NCBI GenBank assembly: GCA_048268845.1
Contig: JBLWUQ010000005.1
Location: forward strand, 1 to 64,000
Direction: 5' to 3'
DNA: 64,000 nucleotides
Source of the DNA: Muriiphilus sp048268845
GTDB taxonomy: Bacteria; Pseudomonadota; Alphaproteobacteria; Rhodobacterales; Rhodobacteraceae
Shown: piece by piece, positions 15,472 through 22,997 of the stretch
How positions within the stretch are numbered: position 1 is the stretch's first letter
Layout: each line of letters begins with the position of its first letter
The notes under the pieces: generated by a model
The model's database searches: none
What the model saw: the letters and a program-made list of their open reading frames with translations, nothing else
Told to the model about the DNA's origin: nothing
Position numbers and translations under genes: made by a program

Positions 15472-16626
15472 CTAGCCTTTCACAGCCCCGGCGGTCAGCC
15501 CGCTCACGATCTGACGTTGAAACACCATCACCAGCACGAAGAGCGGTGCGGTGATCGACACTGCGGCGGCCACCGCGACCACCTGGTCGGTGGTGGTGGT
15601 CTCGCGGTTGAACATCCCGGCAATCGCCGGAACCATGGTCTGGTTCGAGGCATCGAGCAGCAGCGATGTCACCAGAAAGTCGTTATAGGCCAGAAGGAAG
15701 CTGAACAGCCCCGTGGTGATCACGCCCGGCCACATCACCGGCATGATGACCAGCCGGAATGCCTTGAAATGGCTGCACCCATCGACCCGCGCGGCCTCGT
15801 CAAGATCGGCGGGGATGTTCGAGAAAAAGCTGCGCAGCATCCAGATGGTGAACGGCTGGTTGATTGCCACCAGCACCGCAATGACCGCAATCGGCTTGCC
15901 ATAGAGCGTGGGGGCGTTGTCGCCCAGGATCGGCGACAGCCATTCGGCCGAATTGATGAACACCGGCAGATAGCCCGCCACCAGCACCGAATGCGGCAGC
16001 GCCCGGAACACCAGCGCCACGATCAGGATCCAGAACGCCAGCACCGACCCCGACCGCGCCAGCCCATAGCCCGCCAGCGTGCCGACGCTCAGCGAAACGG
16101 TCACGACCCCGGCGGTCACGATCAGCGAGTTGGCGAAGTTGTTGGAAAAGCCCCTGTCCACCCAAACGGTGCGGTAATGCTCTGTCGTGGCCCCGATGAT
16201 GTCGCGACCGAGGGGGCCGAGCAGCGGATTCACCACGTCGCTGATCCAGGGCAGAAGACCCAGGAACACCACGACCACCGCCACCGCGCCCAGAAGGGCG
16301 GCGATGAACCAGCCCAGCGCGATCCAGCCCGCTGGCGAATACTGGCGCACCATGCCCGGCACGCGGCGCATCCCGACCCGGATCGAGCCGTAGATCAGGA
16401 CCAGCCCAAGCGCGATATCGAACAGCGACAGCCCCTTGCCCACGGCCCGGGTCTCGGGTCCGAAGATCACATGAAGCGGGTTGGAGTCGAAGGCATCCAC
16501 CGGCGACTTGAAGCTCATCACCGTGATCCAGAAGATCGGGAAGGCGGCGATCAGGCACCAGAGCGCCAGGAAGCTGCCCGAGGCGATGCGAAGCGAGGCG
16601 GGTTGGCGAAGCGCGCGGGCGGTCAT
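15472..16626 (-). CDS. carbohydrate-type ABC transporter permease (MalG-like)
   Basis: A 384-residue inner-membrane protein with a long N-terminal hydrophobic segment, two extra hydrophobic segments within an insertion (about residues 60-140), and a typical binding-protein-dependent permease core. The EAA loop that contacts the ATPase is EAARVDGCSHFKAFRLVI, followed by MPVMWPGVI. MalG-type permeases are about 280 residues, so this one carries roughly 100 extra residues before the core. It overlaps the partner permease in an ATGA. Together with the genes to 20053 it forms a CUT1-type importer for a sugar-like substrate. Confidence 0.9.
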   Translation of the reverse strand: MTARALRQPASLRIASGSFLALWCLIAAFPIFWITVMSFKSPVDAFDSNPLHVIFGPETRAVGKGLSLFDIALGLVLIYGSIRVGMRRVPGMVRQYSPAGWIALGWFIAALLGAVAVVVVFLGLLPWISDVVNPLLGPLGRDIIGATTEHYRTVWVDRGFSNNFANSLIVTAGVVTVSLSVGTLAGYGLARSGSVLAFWILIVALVFRALPHSVLVAGYLPVFINSAEWLSPILGDNAPTLYGKPIAVIAVLVAINQPFTIWMLRSFFSNIPADLDEAARVDGCSHFKAFRLVIMPVMWPGVITTGLFSFLLAYNDFLVTSLLLDASNQTMVPAIAGMFNRETTTTDQVVAVAAAVSITAPLFVLVMVFQRQIVSGLTAGAVKG

Positions 16627-17648
16627 CAGTGGGTTCCCCTGTGGTCGCGCCAGGTGCGGCGCAGAAGCGGCACCAGCAGGATTGCGATCCCGATCATCGT
16701 CAGCATGGCCGAGGCCGAGGCCCGCGACACCGAGCGGTTGCCGGCCTGATCGGGCGTCAGGAAGTCATAGGTCAGCCATTGCAGCGAAATCACATAGCCC
16801 TGGCTGCGAAAGCCCACGATCTCTTCGAACACCCGGTAGGTGTCCATCAGGTGAATGATGGTGACGAACACGATCAGCGGCATCAGGTGCGGCACGATGA
16901 TCAGGCGCAGCCGCTGCCAGCGGCTCGCCCCGTCGATCACGGCGCTTTCCAGACTGTCCTGGTTGACGGTCTGAAGGCCCGCGTAAAAGATGATCGCGGC
17001 AAAGGGCGCGACGTGCCAGACGCGGTAGAACATCATCATCAGCTCGATCGTCCAGGCCTGCGCGAACAGCGCGAGATCGCGGTTCAGCCACCATTCCAGG
17101 AACGCGGTCAGGATGCCGTCACCGCGAAACAGCCAGTTGATCGACAGGGCGCCGATCACCGGCGTGATGATGAAGGGCAGGAGCGACACGAAAATCACCG
17201 GCCCCCGGATCGACTGCGCGGCGTTGTTGATGGTCAGCGCGATCAGCAGCCCGACACCCACCACCAGCGGCATGGTGACAAGTGTGAACATCAGGGTGAA
17301 ACGCAGCGCCTTCCAGAAATCGATGGTTTGCAGCGTCCCCCAGGACCGCGCCTTCACGGCGCTCCAGAAGCGCTCAAGCTCCAGCACGTTGCGATAGCTT
17401 TGCAGCCCCACGAACGTCGTTTCGGTGATGACCCTGCCATTCTCGTCGAGCCTGGGAATGGTCTGGAATTCGGTCGTGCAGGTCTGGGTCAGGAAACCGG
17501 GCGTGCAGGTCTCCTTTTCGACCGTCTCATAGATCGGCTGGGTCAGGTTGAAGCTTTGCCAGAACACCGTCACCAGCGGAAAGGCGATGAACAGCAGCAT
17601 GATGAATACGGACGGACCGACAAATGCGGCGAATGTCTTGAACTTCAC
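16626..17648 (-). CDS. carbohydrate-type ABC transporter permease (MalF/UgpA-like)
   Basis: A 340-residue inner-membrane protein. An N-terminal helix (FVGPSVFIMLLFIAFPL) is followed by a periplasmic loop with a likely disulfide pair (ETCTPGFLTQTC), then five helices. The EAA-type loop is SAVIDGASRWQRLRLIIVPHL. The loop with cysteines is larger than in most UgpA proteins. It starts 85 bases downstream of the binding-protein gene. It forms the heterodimeric channel with the permease encoded next. Confidence 0.9.
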   Translation of the reverse strand: MKFKTFAAFVGPSVFIMLLFIAFPLVTVFWQSFNLTQPIYETVEKETCTPGFLTQTCTTEFQTIPRLDENGRVITETTFVGLQSYRNVLELERFWSAVKARSWGTLQTIDFWKALRFTLMFTLVTMPLVVGVGLLIALTINNAAQSIRGPVIFVSLLPFIITPVIGALSINWLFRGDGILTAFLEWWLNRDLALFAQAWTIELMMMFYRVWHVAPFAAIIFYAGLQTVNQDSLESAVIDGASRWQRLRLIIVPHLMPLIVFVTIIHLMDTYRVFEEIVGFRSQGYVISLQWLTYDFLTPDQAGNRSVSRASASAMLTMIGIAILLVPLLRRTWRDHRGTH

Positions 17649-17733
17649 GCGACCCTCCGTTCGGTTGCTTGCTGGTTGACGGTTCAGGCTGTCAGGGATG
17701 CGGGGCCGCCACCGGGGCGGCCCCGCCCGCGGA

Positions 17734-18942
17734 TCACTTGATCAGGCCGCTTTCCCTGGCCGAGGTGACATAGGCCGCTTCGATATCGGCCAGCGTGGTC
17801 TCGGCATCCTTGGCGCCGGTCAGGTAGTCGGCGATGCCGTTGCCCAGCACGGTGTGCATGATGCCCATCGCGCTCGAGGCGGGATAGGGCAGCGCACCGG
17901 CCTGCGCAGTCGCCGCCGCGCCGGCAGCCAGGTCACCCGGCACATAGCCGTCGATCAGCCAGACCGCTGCATCATTGTTGGCCTTGACCGTCTCGGTATC
18001 CATCCCCTCCATCGCCACGCGGAAGGCAGCATCGGCCTCTTCATCGGTGATGTTTGTGGCGATCACGATGCCGTCCCACCAGATCGACGAGGCGGGCGCG
18101 ACCGACCCCATCGGCGCGGCAGCCATCTTGACCAATCCGACAACCTGGCTTTCGGCTGCGTCATCCATCGCGCCCGCGCGCGAGGCCCAGAGGTTCGCCA
18201 TGGCGATCTTGCCCTGCTGGAACTGCTGCTGGACATAGGTCGAGTCCGACACCAGGTATTCCGGGTCCATGTATTCGGTCAGCGCCTTCATCACTTCCAG
18301 CGCGGCAACGCCTTGCGCGTTGTTGATGGTCGGCATGTTGTTGGCGTCGACGAACTTGCCGCCCTCGCCGAGGTAGTTGTTGATGAACTCCTCGCCCAGG
18401 TTCCAGCCGGTCATGAAGGTACCGCCCAGCGGGTAGTCGACCACGCCGGCCTCTTGGATCTTGGCCGCCGCCGCCAGCACCTCGTCATAGGTGGTCGGCA
18501 CCGCGATGCCGAGATCGTTCAGGATATCCTCGCGATACATCAGGTGCTGGTTGTTCACCATCATCGCGACCGCCATGATCTTGCCGTCGACGGTGATCAG
18601 CTGGTTCGGACTGAGATGCTGGCCATACTTGGCAACGAGATCATCCAACGGCCGGATCGTGCCGGCGGTCAGAAGCGGAATCATGGTCGAGTTGGCCACG
18701 CCGCCGATCTGGTAGAGCGACGGGTTGGCCGCGAAGGCTTCCGGCTGTTTCTCGCGGAAATCCTGATCGAGGTTGGCTTCGAAATTGCCGCATTCGGCCA
18801 TCGAGTCGGTCACGGCCTTCCATGCCTCGAAGCCGGCGGTGAGCGAGCGCAACGGGATCGTGTTTTCAAAGGCGCAATCCGCCGAGGCGGTGCCGGCCAG
18901 AACACTCATCGCACCCGCCATGAGTATGGTCTTGAGTTTCAT
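17734..18942 (-). CDS. extracellular solute-binding protein, sugar family
   Basis: A 402-residue protein with a signal peptide (MKLKTILMAGAMSVLAGTASA, cleavage probably after ASA). The mature part has a binding-protein fold: NPSLYQIGGVANSTMIPLL, the long helix motif around YREDILNDLGIAVPTTYDE and MTGWNLGEEFINN, and a C-terminal LADIEAAYVTSAR. This resembles family-1 carbohydrate-binding proteins of CUT1 systems. The start at 18942 is fixed by the signal peptide and AGGGAGAAG upstream. It captures the unknown substrate in the periplasm for the permeases encoded downstream. Confidence 0.9.
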   Translation of the reverse strand: MKLKTILMAGAMSVLAGTASADCAFENTIPLRSLTAGFEAWKAVTDSMAECGNFEANLDQDFREKQPEAFAANPSLYQIGGVANSTMIPLLTAGTIRPLDDLVAKYGQHLSPNQLITVDGKIMAVAMMVNNQHLMYREDILNDLGIAVPTTYDEVLAAAAKIQEAGVVDYPLGGTFMTGWNLGEEFINNYLGEGGKFVDANNMPTINNAQGVAALEVMKALTEYMDPEYLVSDSTYVQQQFQQGKIAMANLWASRAGAMDDAAESQVVGLVKMAAAPMGSVAPASSIWWDGIVIATNITDEEADAAFRVAMEGMDTETVKANNDAAVWLIDGYVPGDLAAGAAATAQAGALPYPASSAMGIMHTVLGNGIADYLTGAKDAETTLADIEAAYVTSARESGLIK

Positions 18943-19003
18943 CTGTCTTCTTCTCCCTGTGGAATTGGCCCGGGTCTTCTGCCCAGGCCGGCTGACTCGG
19001 GGG

Positions 19004-20053
19004 CTAGGCCCCGATGCGTGTCCCTGTCCTGGCGTCGAACAGGTGACAGTGATCTGCGGGAATGTGGATCGACACCATGTCGCCGATCTCGGCACGGAAA
19101 GTCTTGTCGGCGCGCGCCGAAACCAGCGCCTGACCCAGCCGCACGCTGACCATGGTGGCATCGCCCAGAAGTTCGAGCGTATAGATCGGCGCGGTGATCT
19201 GCCCGCCATCGGCGGCAACCGTGGCATCCTCGGCGCGAAAACCCAGCGTGACCGGGCCATCGGCCACGTCGAGGCCGGAAATGCTGGTGTGCAGCGCGGT
19301 GAATACGCCGCCGGCGGCCTCGCCCTCGATCAGGTTCATCGCCGGGTTGCCGATGAAGCCCGCGACGAAAGTATTGGCCGGGCGGTCATAGATCTCGGTC
19401 GGGCTGCCGACCTGCTGCACGACGCCTTTTTCCATCACCACCACCCGGTCGGCCAAGGTCATCGCCTCGATCTGGTCATGGGTGACATAGATCGTGGTGA
19501 CGGCGAGTTCGTGGCTCAGGTTCTTGATCTGCGCCCGGGTCGAGACGCGCAGCTTGGCGTCGAGGTTCGACAGCGGCTCGTCCATCAGAAACAGGTTCGG
19601 CTCGCGCACGATGGCGCGCGCCAGCGCCACCCGCTGACGCTGACCACCGGACAGTTCTGCGGGCTTGCGATGCAGGAAATCGTCCAGTTCCACCATCGCG
19701 CTGGCGCGTCTGACCTTTTCGTCATGGGTCGCCGGGTCGGTCTTGCGCACCCTCAGCGGAAAGCGGATGTTTTCATAGACGTTGAGGTTGGGGTAGAGCG
19801 CATAGCTCTGGAACACCATCGCAACATCGCGGTCCTTGGGTTCAAGGTCGTTAACCACCTTGCCGTCGATCAGGATCTCGCCCTCGGTCGGGTCTTCCAG
19901 CCCGGCGATCATTCGCATCGTCGTGGTCTTGCCACAGCCCGACGGCCCCAGCAGCACCAGGAATTCGCGGTCCGCTATGGTCAGGTCGAACTTGTCGACC
20001 CCGACGAACGAACCCCAGCGCTTGGACACACCGGACAGTCTGATTTCGGCCAA
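19004..20053 (-). CDS. CUT1-type ABC transporter ATPase (UgpC/MalK-like), TTG start
   Basis: A 349-residue ATPase: Walker A GPSGCGKTT, Q-loop VFQSYALYPN, signature LSGGQRQR, Walker B LFLMDEPLSNLDA, H-loop VTHDQIEAM and a C-terminal TOBE region (VTLGFRAEDA). I place the start at a TTG at 20053, giving AEIRLSGVSKRWG as usual for UgpC; GGGAGG lies 7 bases before it. An ATG at 20107 would begin with non-homologous residues and lie almost on an operator-like palindrome (20080-20093). It is the first gene of the 14-gene minus-strand run. Confidence 0.92.
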   Translation of the reverse strand: MAEIRLSGVSKRWGSFVGVDKFDLTIADREFLVLLGPSGCGKTTTMRMIAGLEDPTEGEILIDGKVVNDLEPKDRDVAMVFQSYALYPNLNVYENIRFPLRVRKTDPATHDEKVRRASAMVELDDFLHRKPAELSGGQRQRVALARAIVREPNLFLMDEPLSNLDAKLRVSTRAQIKNLSHELAVTTIYVTHDQIEAMTLADRVVVMEKGVVQQVGSPTEIYDRPANTFVAGFIGNPAMNLIEGEAAGGVFTALHTSISGLDVADGPVTLGFRAEDATVAADGGQITAPIYTLELLGDATMVSVRLGQALVSARADKTFRAEIGDMVSIHIPADHCHLFDARTGTRIGA

Positions 20054-20079
20054 GTCGAGCCCTCCCGCACGCACATTTT

Positions 20080-20093
20080 TGAATACGCTTGCA
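20080..20093. promoter_or_regulatory. LacI-type operator candidate, proximal to ABC operon
   Basis: TGAATACGCTTGCA has the form TGnAnnCGnnTGCA, a CG-centred imperfect palindrome. It shares TGAAT and the CG centre with the perfect palindrome at 4952-4967. It lies 27-40 bp upstream of the TTG start of the ATPase gene, downstream of a weak -10 like element, so bound repressor would block the minus-strand promoter. Confidence 0.6.
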
Positions 20094-20134
20094 ATAACGC
20101 TAGACATCTGACCCCCACTCGGGCAAGTTTTTTC

Positions 20135-20148
20135 TGCAAGCGTATGCA
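20135..20148. promoter_or_regulatory. second LacI-type operator candidate in the divergent promoter
   Basis: TGCAAGCGTATGCA contains the inverted copy of the 10-mer TACGCTTGCA seen at 20084-20093. Its centre is 55 bp from the centre of the first site. It lies 26-39 bp upstream of the + strand SnoaL start at 20174, so one repressor could control both directions, perhaps by looping between the two sites. Confidence 0.6.
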
Positions 20149-20173
20149 ACAAAACTGACAGCAAGCTGAAAAG

Positions 20174-21175
20174 ATGCCGGATTTCCAAGACGCGAAACGC
20201 CTCATCCGGGCCCATCACGCCGCTATTGATGCGCCCGATCCCGAGGCCAGCGGCGAATCGCTCGCCCGTGACACCGCCCCCGACTACCTCTGGCGCGGCT
20301 ATCATCCGTTCGGCGAACTGCGCGGTGCCGATGCCGTCGCGGCCCGGTTCTGGACCCCGCTAAAGCGTGCCCTGACCCGGATGCAACGCCGCGAGGACGT
20401 GTTTTTTGCCGGGGCAAACAGCCTGGCCGGTGCGCCGGGCATCTGGGTGGTGTCGATGGGCCACCTCATGGGCCTGTTCGACCAGCCCTGGCTGGGCATC
20501 GCGCCCACCGGCAAGATGGCCTTCCTGCGCTATTGCACCTTCCACCGGGTCGAGGGCGGGCAAATTGCCGAGACCGCGATGTATTTCGACATCCCGCACC
20601 TGATGACCCAGGCCGGGCAAAACCCCTTCCCCGCCCAGACCGCCCAGCACCTTGTCCAGCCCGGCCCGATCACCCATGACGGCCTGCTTTATGACCCGCA
20701 GCCACCCGAAGAGGGCGTGGCGACGCTTGCTGCGATCAACGCCATGATCCGCGATCTCGGCCAATGGCAATCGGGCCTGCCGCTGGAGCAGGAACTGGCC
20801 CGCACCTGGCACGACGACATGATCTGGTGGGGGCCGGAGGGGATCGGCGCGACCTACACCATTGAGCGTTACGCCAAACAGCATTCCGGACCGTTTCGCG
20901 CGGGCTTTGCCGACCGCTCCCCCACCAGCCATATCGCGCGTCTGGCCGAGGGGCATTACGGCGGCTTCTTCGGCTGGCCCAACTTCACCGCGCGCCCCAC
21001 CGGCGGCTTCATGCAACTGCCCGGCAGCGACACCCCCGGCGAGTTTCGCGTGATCGATATCTACCGCCGCTCCGGCGACAAGCTGGCCGAGAACTGGGTG
21101 TTCATCGACCTTCTGCATTTCTGGAAAAGCCAGGGCCGCGACTTTCTGGCCGAGGCCACCGGGGGGGCGCAATGA
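20174..21175 (+). CDS. double SnoaL-like protein
   Basis: A 333-residue protein with two NTF2-like domains. The first includes LARDTAPDYLWRGYHPFGELRG and a helix-strand run ending in FHRVEGGQIAETAMYFDIP; the second includes TWHDDMIWWGPEGIGATY, FFGWPNFTARPTGGFM and IDIYRRSGDKLAENWVFID. The domain order and key motifs parallel the protein at 12566, so they are paralogues within one island. It is divergent from the ABC operon across 120 bp containing the two operator candidates. Possible roles are dehydration, isomerisation or ligand binding. Confidence 0.72.
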   Translation: MPDFQDAKRLIRAHHAAIDAPDPEASGESLARDTAPDYLWRGYHPFGELRGADAVAARFWTPLKRALTRMQRREDVFFAGANSLAGAPGIWVVSMGHLMGLFDQPWLGIAPTGKMAFLRYCTFHRVEGGQIAETAMYFDIPHLMTQAGQNPFPAQTAQHLVQPGPITHDGLLYDPQPPEEGVATLAAINAMIRDLGQWQSGLPLEQELARTWHDDMIWWGPEGIGATYTIERYAKQHSGPFRAGFADRSPTSHIARLAEGHYGGFFGWPNFTARPTGGFMQLPGSDTPGEFRVIDIYRRSGDKLAENWVFIDLLHFWKSQGRDFLAEATGGAQ

Positions 21176-22038
21176 GGATCGACGCCCACCACCACCTGTG
21201 GGATTTGGGCGCGGTCGCCTACCCTTGGCTGATGGCAAGGGGAGAGACACGGTTTTTTGGCGATCCGACTGCGATCCAAAGGAATTACCTGCTGGCGGAT
21301 TACCGCCGCGACGCCGTGGGCTTCGACGCTTCGGTGCATATCCAGGTCGGCGCCGCCGATCCTCTGGCCGAAGCGCTCTGGGTCCAGTCCGTCGCAGATA
21401 CCGCCCCCGACTGGCCTCTGGTTCAGGTGGTGTTCTGCGACCTCACCGCGTCGGATCTGGGCGCACAACTCGACCGCTATCAGGCCCTGTCAACGCTGCG
21501 CGGCGTGCGCCAGATCGTCGGTCGTGCCCCCGGCGAGGATGCTGTCACCGGCACCCACGCGCTGCTTGACGACCCACGATTTGCCGAAGGATTGCGCGAA
21601 GTCGCACGCCGCGGCATGTCGTTCGATCTGCAACTGATCCCCGAGCAGTACGCGGGCATGGCCCGTGTGCTCGACGCCGCCCCCGACATACCGGTCGCGC
21701 TCTGCCACGCAGGCTCGCCGCATGACCGCAGCCCCGAGGGCCTTGCCGGTTGGGCAAAGACGCTACACCTGCTCTCCGAGCGCCCGAACGTCACCTGCAA
21801 ACTCTCCGGGCTGGGCATGTTCGACCACGGCTGGACCCGCGACACCATCCGCCCGATCGTCGAGACCTGCCTGGATCAATTCACACCTGATCGCTGCATG
21901 TTCGGCTCGAATTTCCCGGTGGATTCGCTCTATTCCGGCTTTTCCACCCTCATCGCCGCCTATGACGCGCTTCTGCCCGAAGCCGCGAAACCCGCGGTGT
22001 TCCACGACACCGCCGCCGCGTTCTACCGCCTGCCGTGA
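21172..22038 (+). CDS. amidohydrolase_2 family hydrolase, lactonase-like
   Basis: A 288-residue TIM-barrel metal hydrolase. It has the N-terminal metal motif RIDAHHHLWD, a conserved GVRQIV segment, the barrel strands VALCHAGSPHD and VTCKLSGLG, and the C-terminal metal/active-site FGSNFPVDSLY. This set is typical of L-fuconolactonase and related sugar lactonases or 2-pyrone-4,6-dicarboxylate lactonase-like enzymes. The start overlaps the SnoaL stop in an ATGA. The inferred role is ring opening of a lactone made by the island's dehydrogenases, before aldol cleavage. Confidence 0.87.
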   Translation: MRIDAHHHLWDLGAVAYPWLMARGETRFFGDPTAIQRNYLLADYRRDAVGFDASVHIQVGAADPLAEALWVQSVADTAPDWPLVQVVFCDLTASDLGAQLDRYQALSTLRGVRQIVGRAPGEDAVTGTHALLDDPRFAEGLREVARRGMSFDLQLIPEQYAGMARVLDAAPDIPVALCHAGSPHDRSPEGLAGWAKTLHLLSERPNVTCKLSGLGMFDHGWTRDTIRPIVETCLDQFTPDRCMFGSNFPVDSLYSGFSTLIAAYDALLPEAAKPAVFHDTAAAFYRLP

Positions 22039-22127
22039 CCCAAAAGCACCCCGCCTTTAGAGCGTTTCCGCAAATAACCCGAATCGAGGGATAGAACGAG
22101 CCCGCTGACTCAGGAGGAGTGGAGTTG

Positions 22128-22217
22128 GCGTCGGGAATGGCCTACCGCTTCGAAGGAAAGCAACGCACCAAGGCGCTCGGGCTTTATCCGGACACCAAGC
22201 TGGTGAAGGCCCGCGCC
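22128..22217 (+). pseudogene. fragment of tyrosine integrase N-terminal (DUF4102) domain
   Basis: The frame encodes MAYRFEGKQRTKALGLYPD followed by TKLVKARARL, the signature of the arm-binding domain of tRNA-targeting phage/island integrases. Only about 30 residues remain: no catalytic domain follows, and the sequence runs directly into IS3-family debris. This is the remnant of an integrase gene close to a tRNA gene. Confidence 0.65.
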
Positions 22218-22331
22218 CGGTTGCCGCTGGTGAACGGCGTGTTCCAGACGTCGAGGACGAAGCCGGCAAGGGCCCGTGCGGCTCACCCGCCAACCGACGA
22301 TCCAGCGGGCAAAGGCGTCTATCAAATACAC
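22218..22331 (-). pseudogene. IS3-family transposase (OrfB) middle piece, inverted and frameshifted
   Basis: On the minus strand the segment reads VYLIDAFARWIVGWRVSRT and then LEHAVHQRQP, the central catalytic-core region of IS3 OrfB (DDE integrase core). Between these, residues resembling ALAGFVLD are readable only in the next frame, so two compensating indels have occurred. The piece is in opposite orientation to the C-terminal part of the same type of transposase that starts at 22318. Confidence 0.6.
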
Positions 22332-22608
22332 CGGGCGCCTGGCCGAGGCCTGCATCGAGCCCTCGGTCGGCAGTGTCGGCCACAGTTATGACAACGCACT
22401 CGCAGAGACGATCAATGGCCTATTCAAAGCCGAGGTCATCTACCGCCGCGGCCCATGGCGCAGCTTCGACGCCGTAGAATGCGCCACCCTCGAATGGGTC
22501 GACTGGTTCAGCACCCGCCGCCCGCTGGAACCCATCGGAAACATCCCGCCGGCAGAGGCCGAAACCAACTTCTACGCAGTTCTGGAAACTGAAACCCTGG
22601 CCGCTTAG
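22318..22608 (+). pseudogene. IS3-family transposase (OrfB) C-terminal piece
   Basis: The frame encodes SIKYTGRLAEACIEPSVGSV, GHSYDNALAETINGLFK and a C-terminus with ATLEWVDWF and PLEPIGNIPPAEAE. This is the well-known C-terminal part of IS3 OrfB, including the final catalytic glutamate region. No OrfA or N-terminal OrfB is present, and no terminal inverted repeats were seen, so the element is dead. The stop is at 22608. Confidence 0.85.
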
Positions 22609-22641
22609 CTTACATCGACCCGCCTCCGGCAAACCCGGGGA

Positions 22642-22713
22642 AGGTCAAGGCTGCTGAAATCTCGAGACCTGCTGACGGGACAACGGACGCAGACAATCAA
22701 CGCCTTGCGCGGC
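22642..22713 (+). pseudogene. short IS110-family transposase fragment
   Basis: One frame reads RLLKSRDLLTGQRTQTINAL followed by RG, matching the conserved R-x-L-L...RQRTQLINALRGHL segment of IS110/IS1111 transposases. Only about 24 residues are recognisable. It is further evidence that this spot has collected several mobile elements. Confidence 0.55.
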
Positions 22714-22857
22714 CAAACCCCATCTTCTGCCCGCGCCGCGCGGCCTGGTCTCAGACCGATGTGAAGCAGTTTGTGAAGCACCGCGACGTGCAGACGGGAG
22801 GCTGGCCGCTTGAAGGGCGGCTATCCCATTGGAAAGTATGGTGTTTTTTGAGGTCAT

Positions 22858-22932
22858 TGGCTGGGGTGGTAGGATTCGAACCTACGGTACACGGTACCAA
22901 AAACCGCTGCCTTACCACTTGGCTACACCCCA
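22858..22932 (-). tRNA. tRNA-Gln (anticodon TTG), CCA encoded
   Basis: On the minus strand the sequence begins TGGGGTG and ends CACCCCAGCCA. The seven-base acceptor stem pairs, the D-arm is AGCCAAGTGGTAAGGC, the anticodon stem is a five-base pair around the loop TTTTGGT (anticodon TTG), and the T-arm is TAGGTTCGAATCCTA. The 3' CCA is encoded in the DNA. The gene's 3' end faces the transposase and integrase debris at 22119-22713, the side where tRNA-targeting integrases insert. Confidence 0.95.
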
Positions 22933-22997
22933 GAGGTGCGGCGTTCCTACTCAAACCGGCTCAGCCCTGCAAGCCCAAAATGCCCGGCGCATGCCAC

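Noticed and set aside
16629..17741. Long + strand open frames opposite the ABC operon
   Set aside because: Composition is Arg/His/Gln/Asp-rich, as typical for the antisense of high-GC membrane protein genes.
22119..22608. A functional integrase or transposase gene
   Set aside because: Only fragments remain, with an inversion, frameshifts and no N-terminal or catalytic parts; no terminal inverted repeats seen.
22039..22857. Duplicate of the tRNA-Gln 3' end as an attachment site
   Set aside because: I looked for the TTCGAATCCTACC/ACCCCAGCCA sequence on both strands in this gap and in the flanks and found no second copy.
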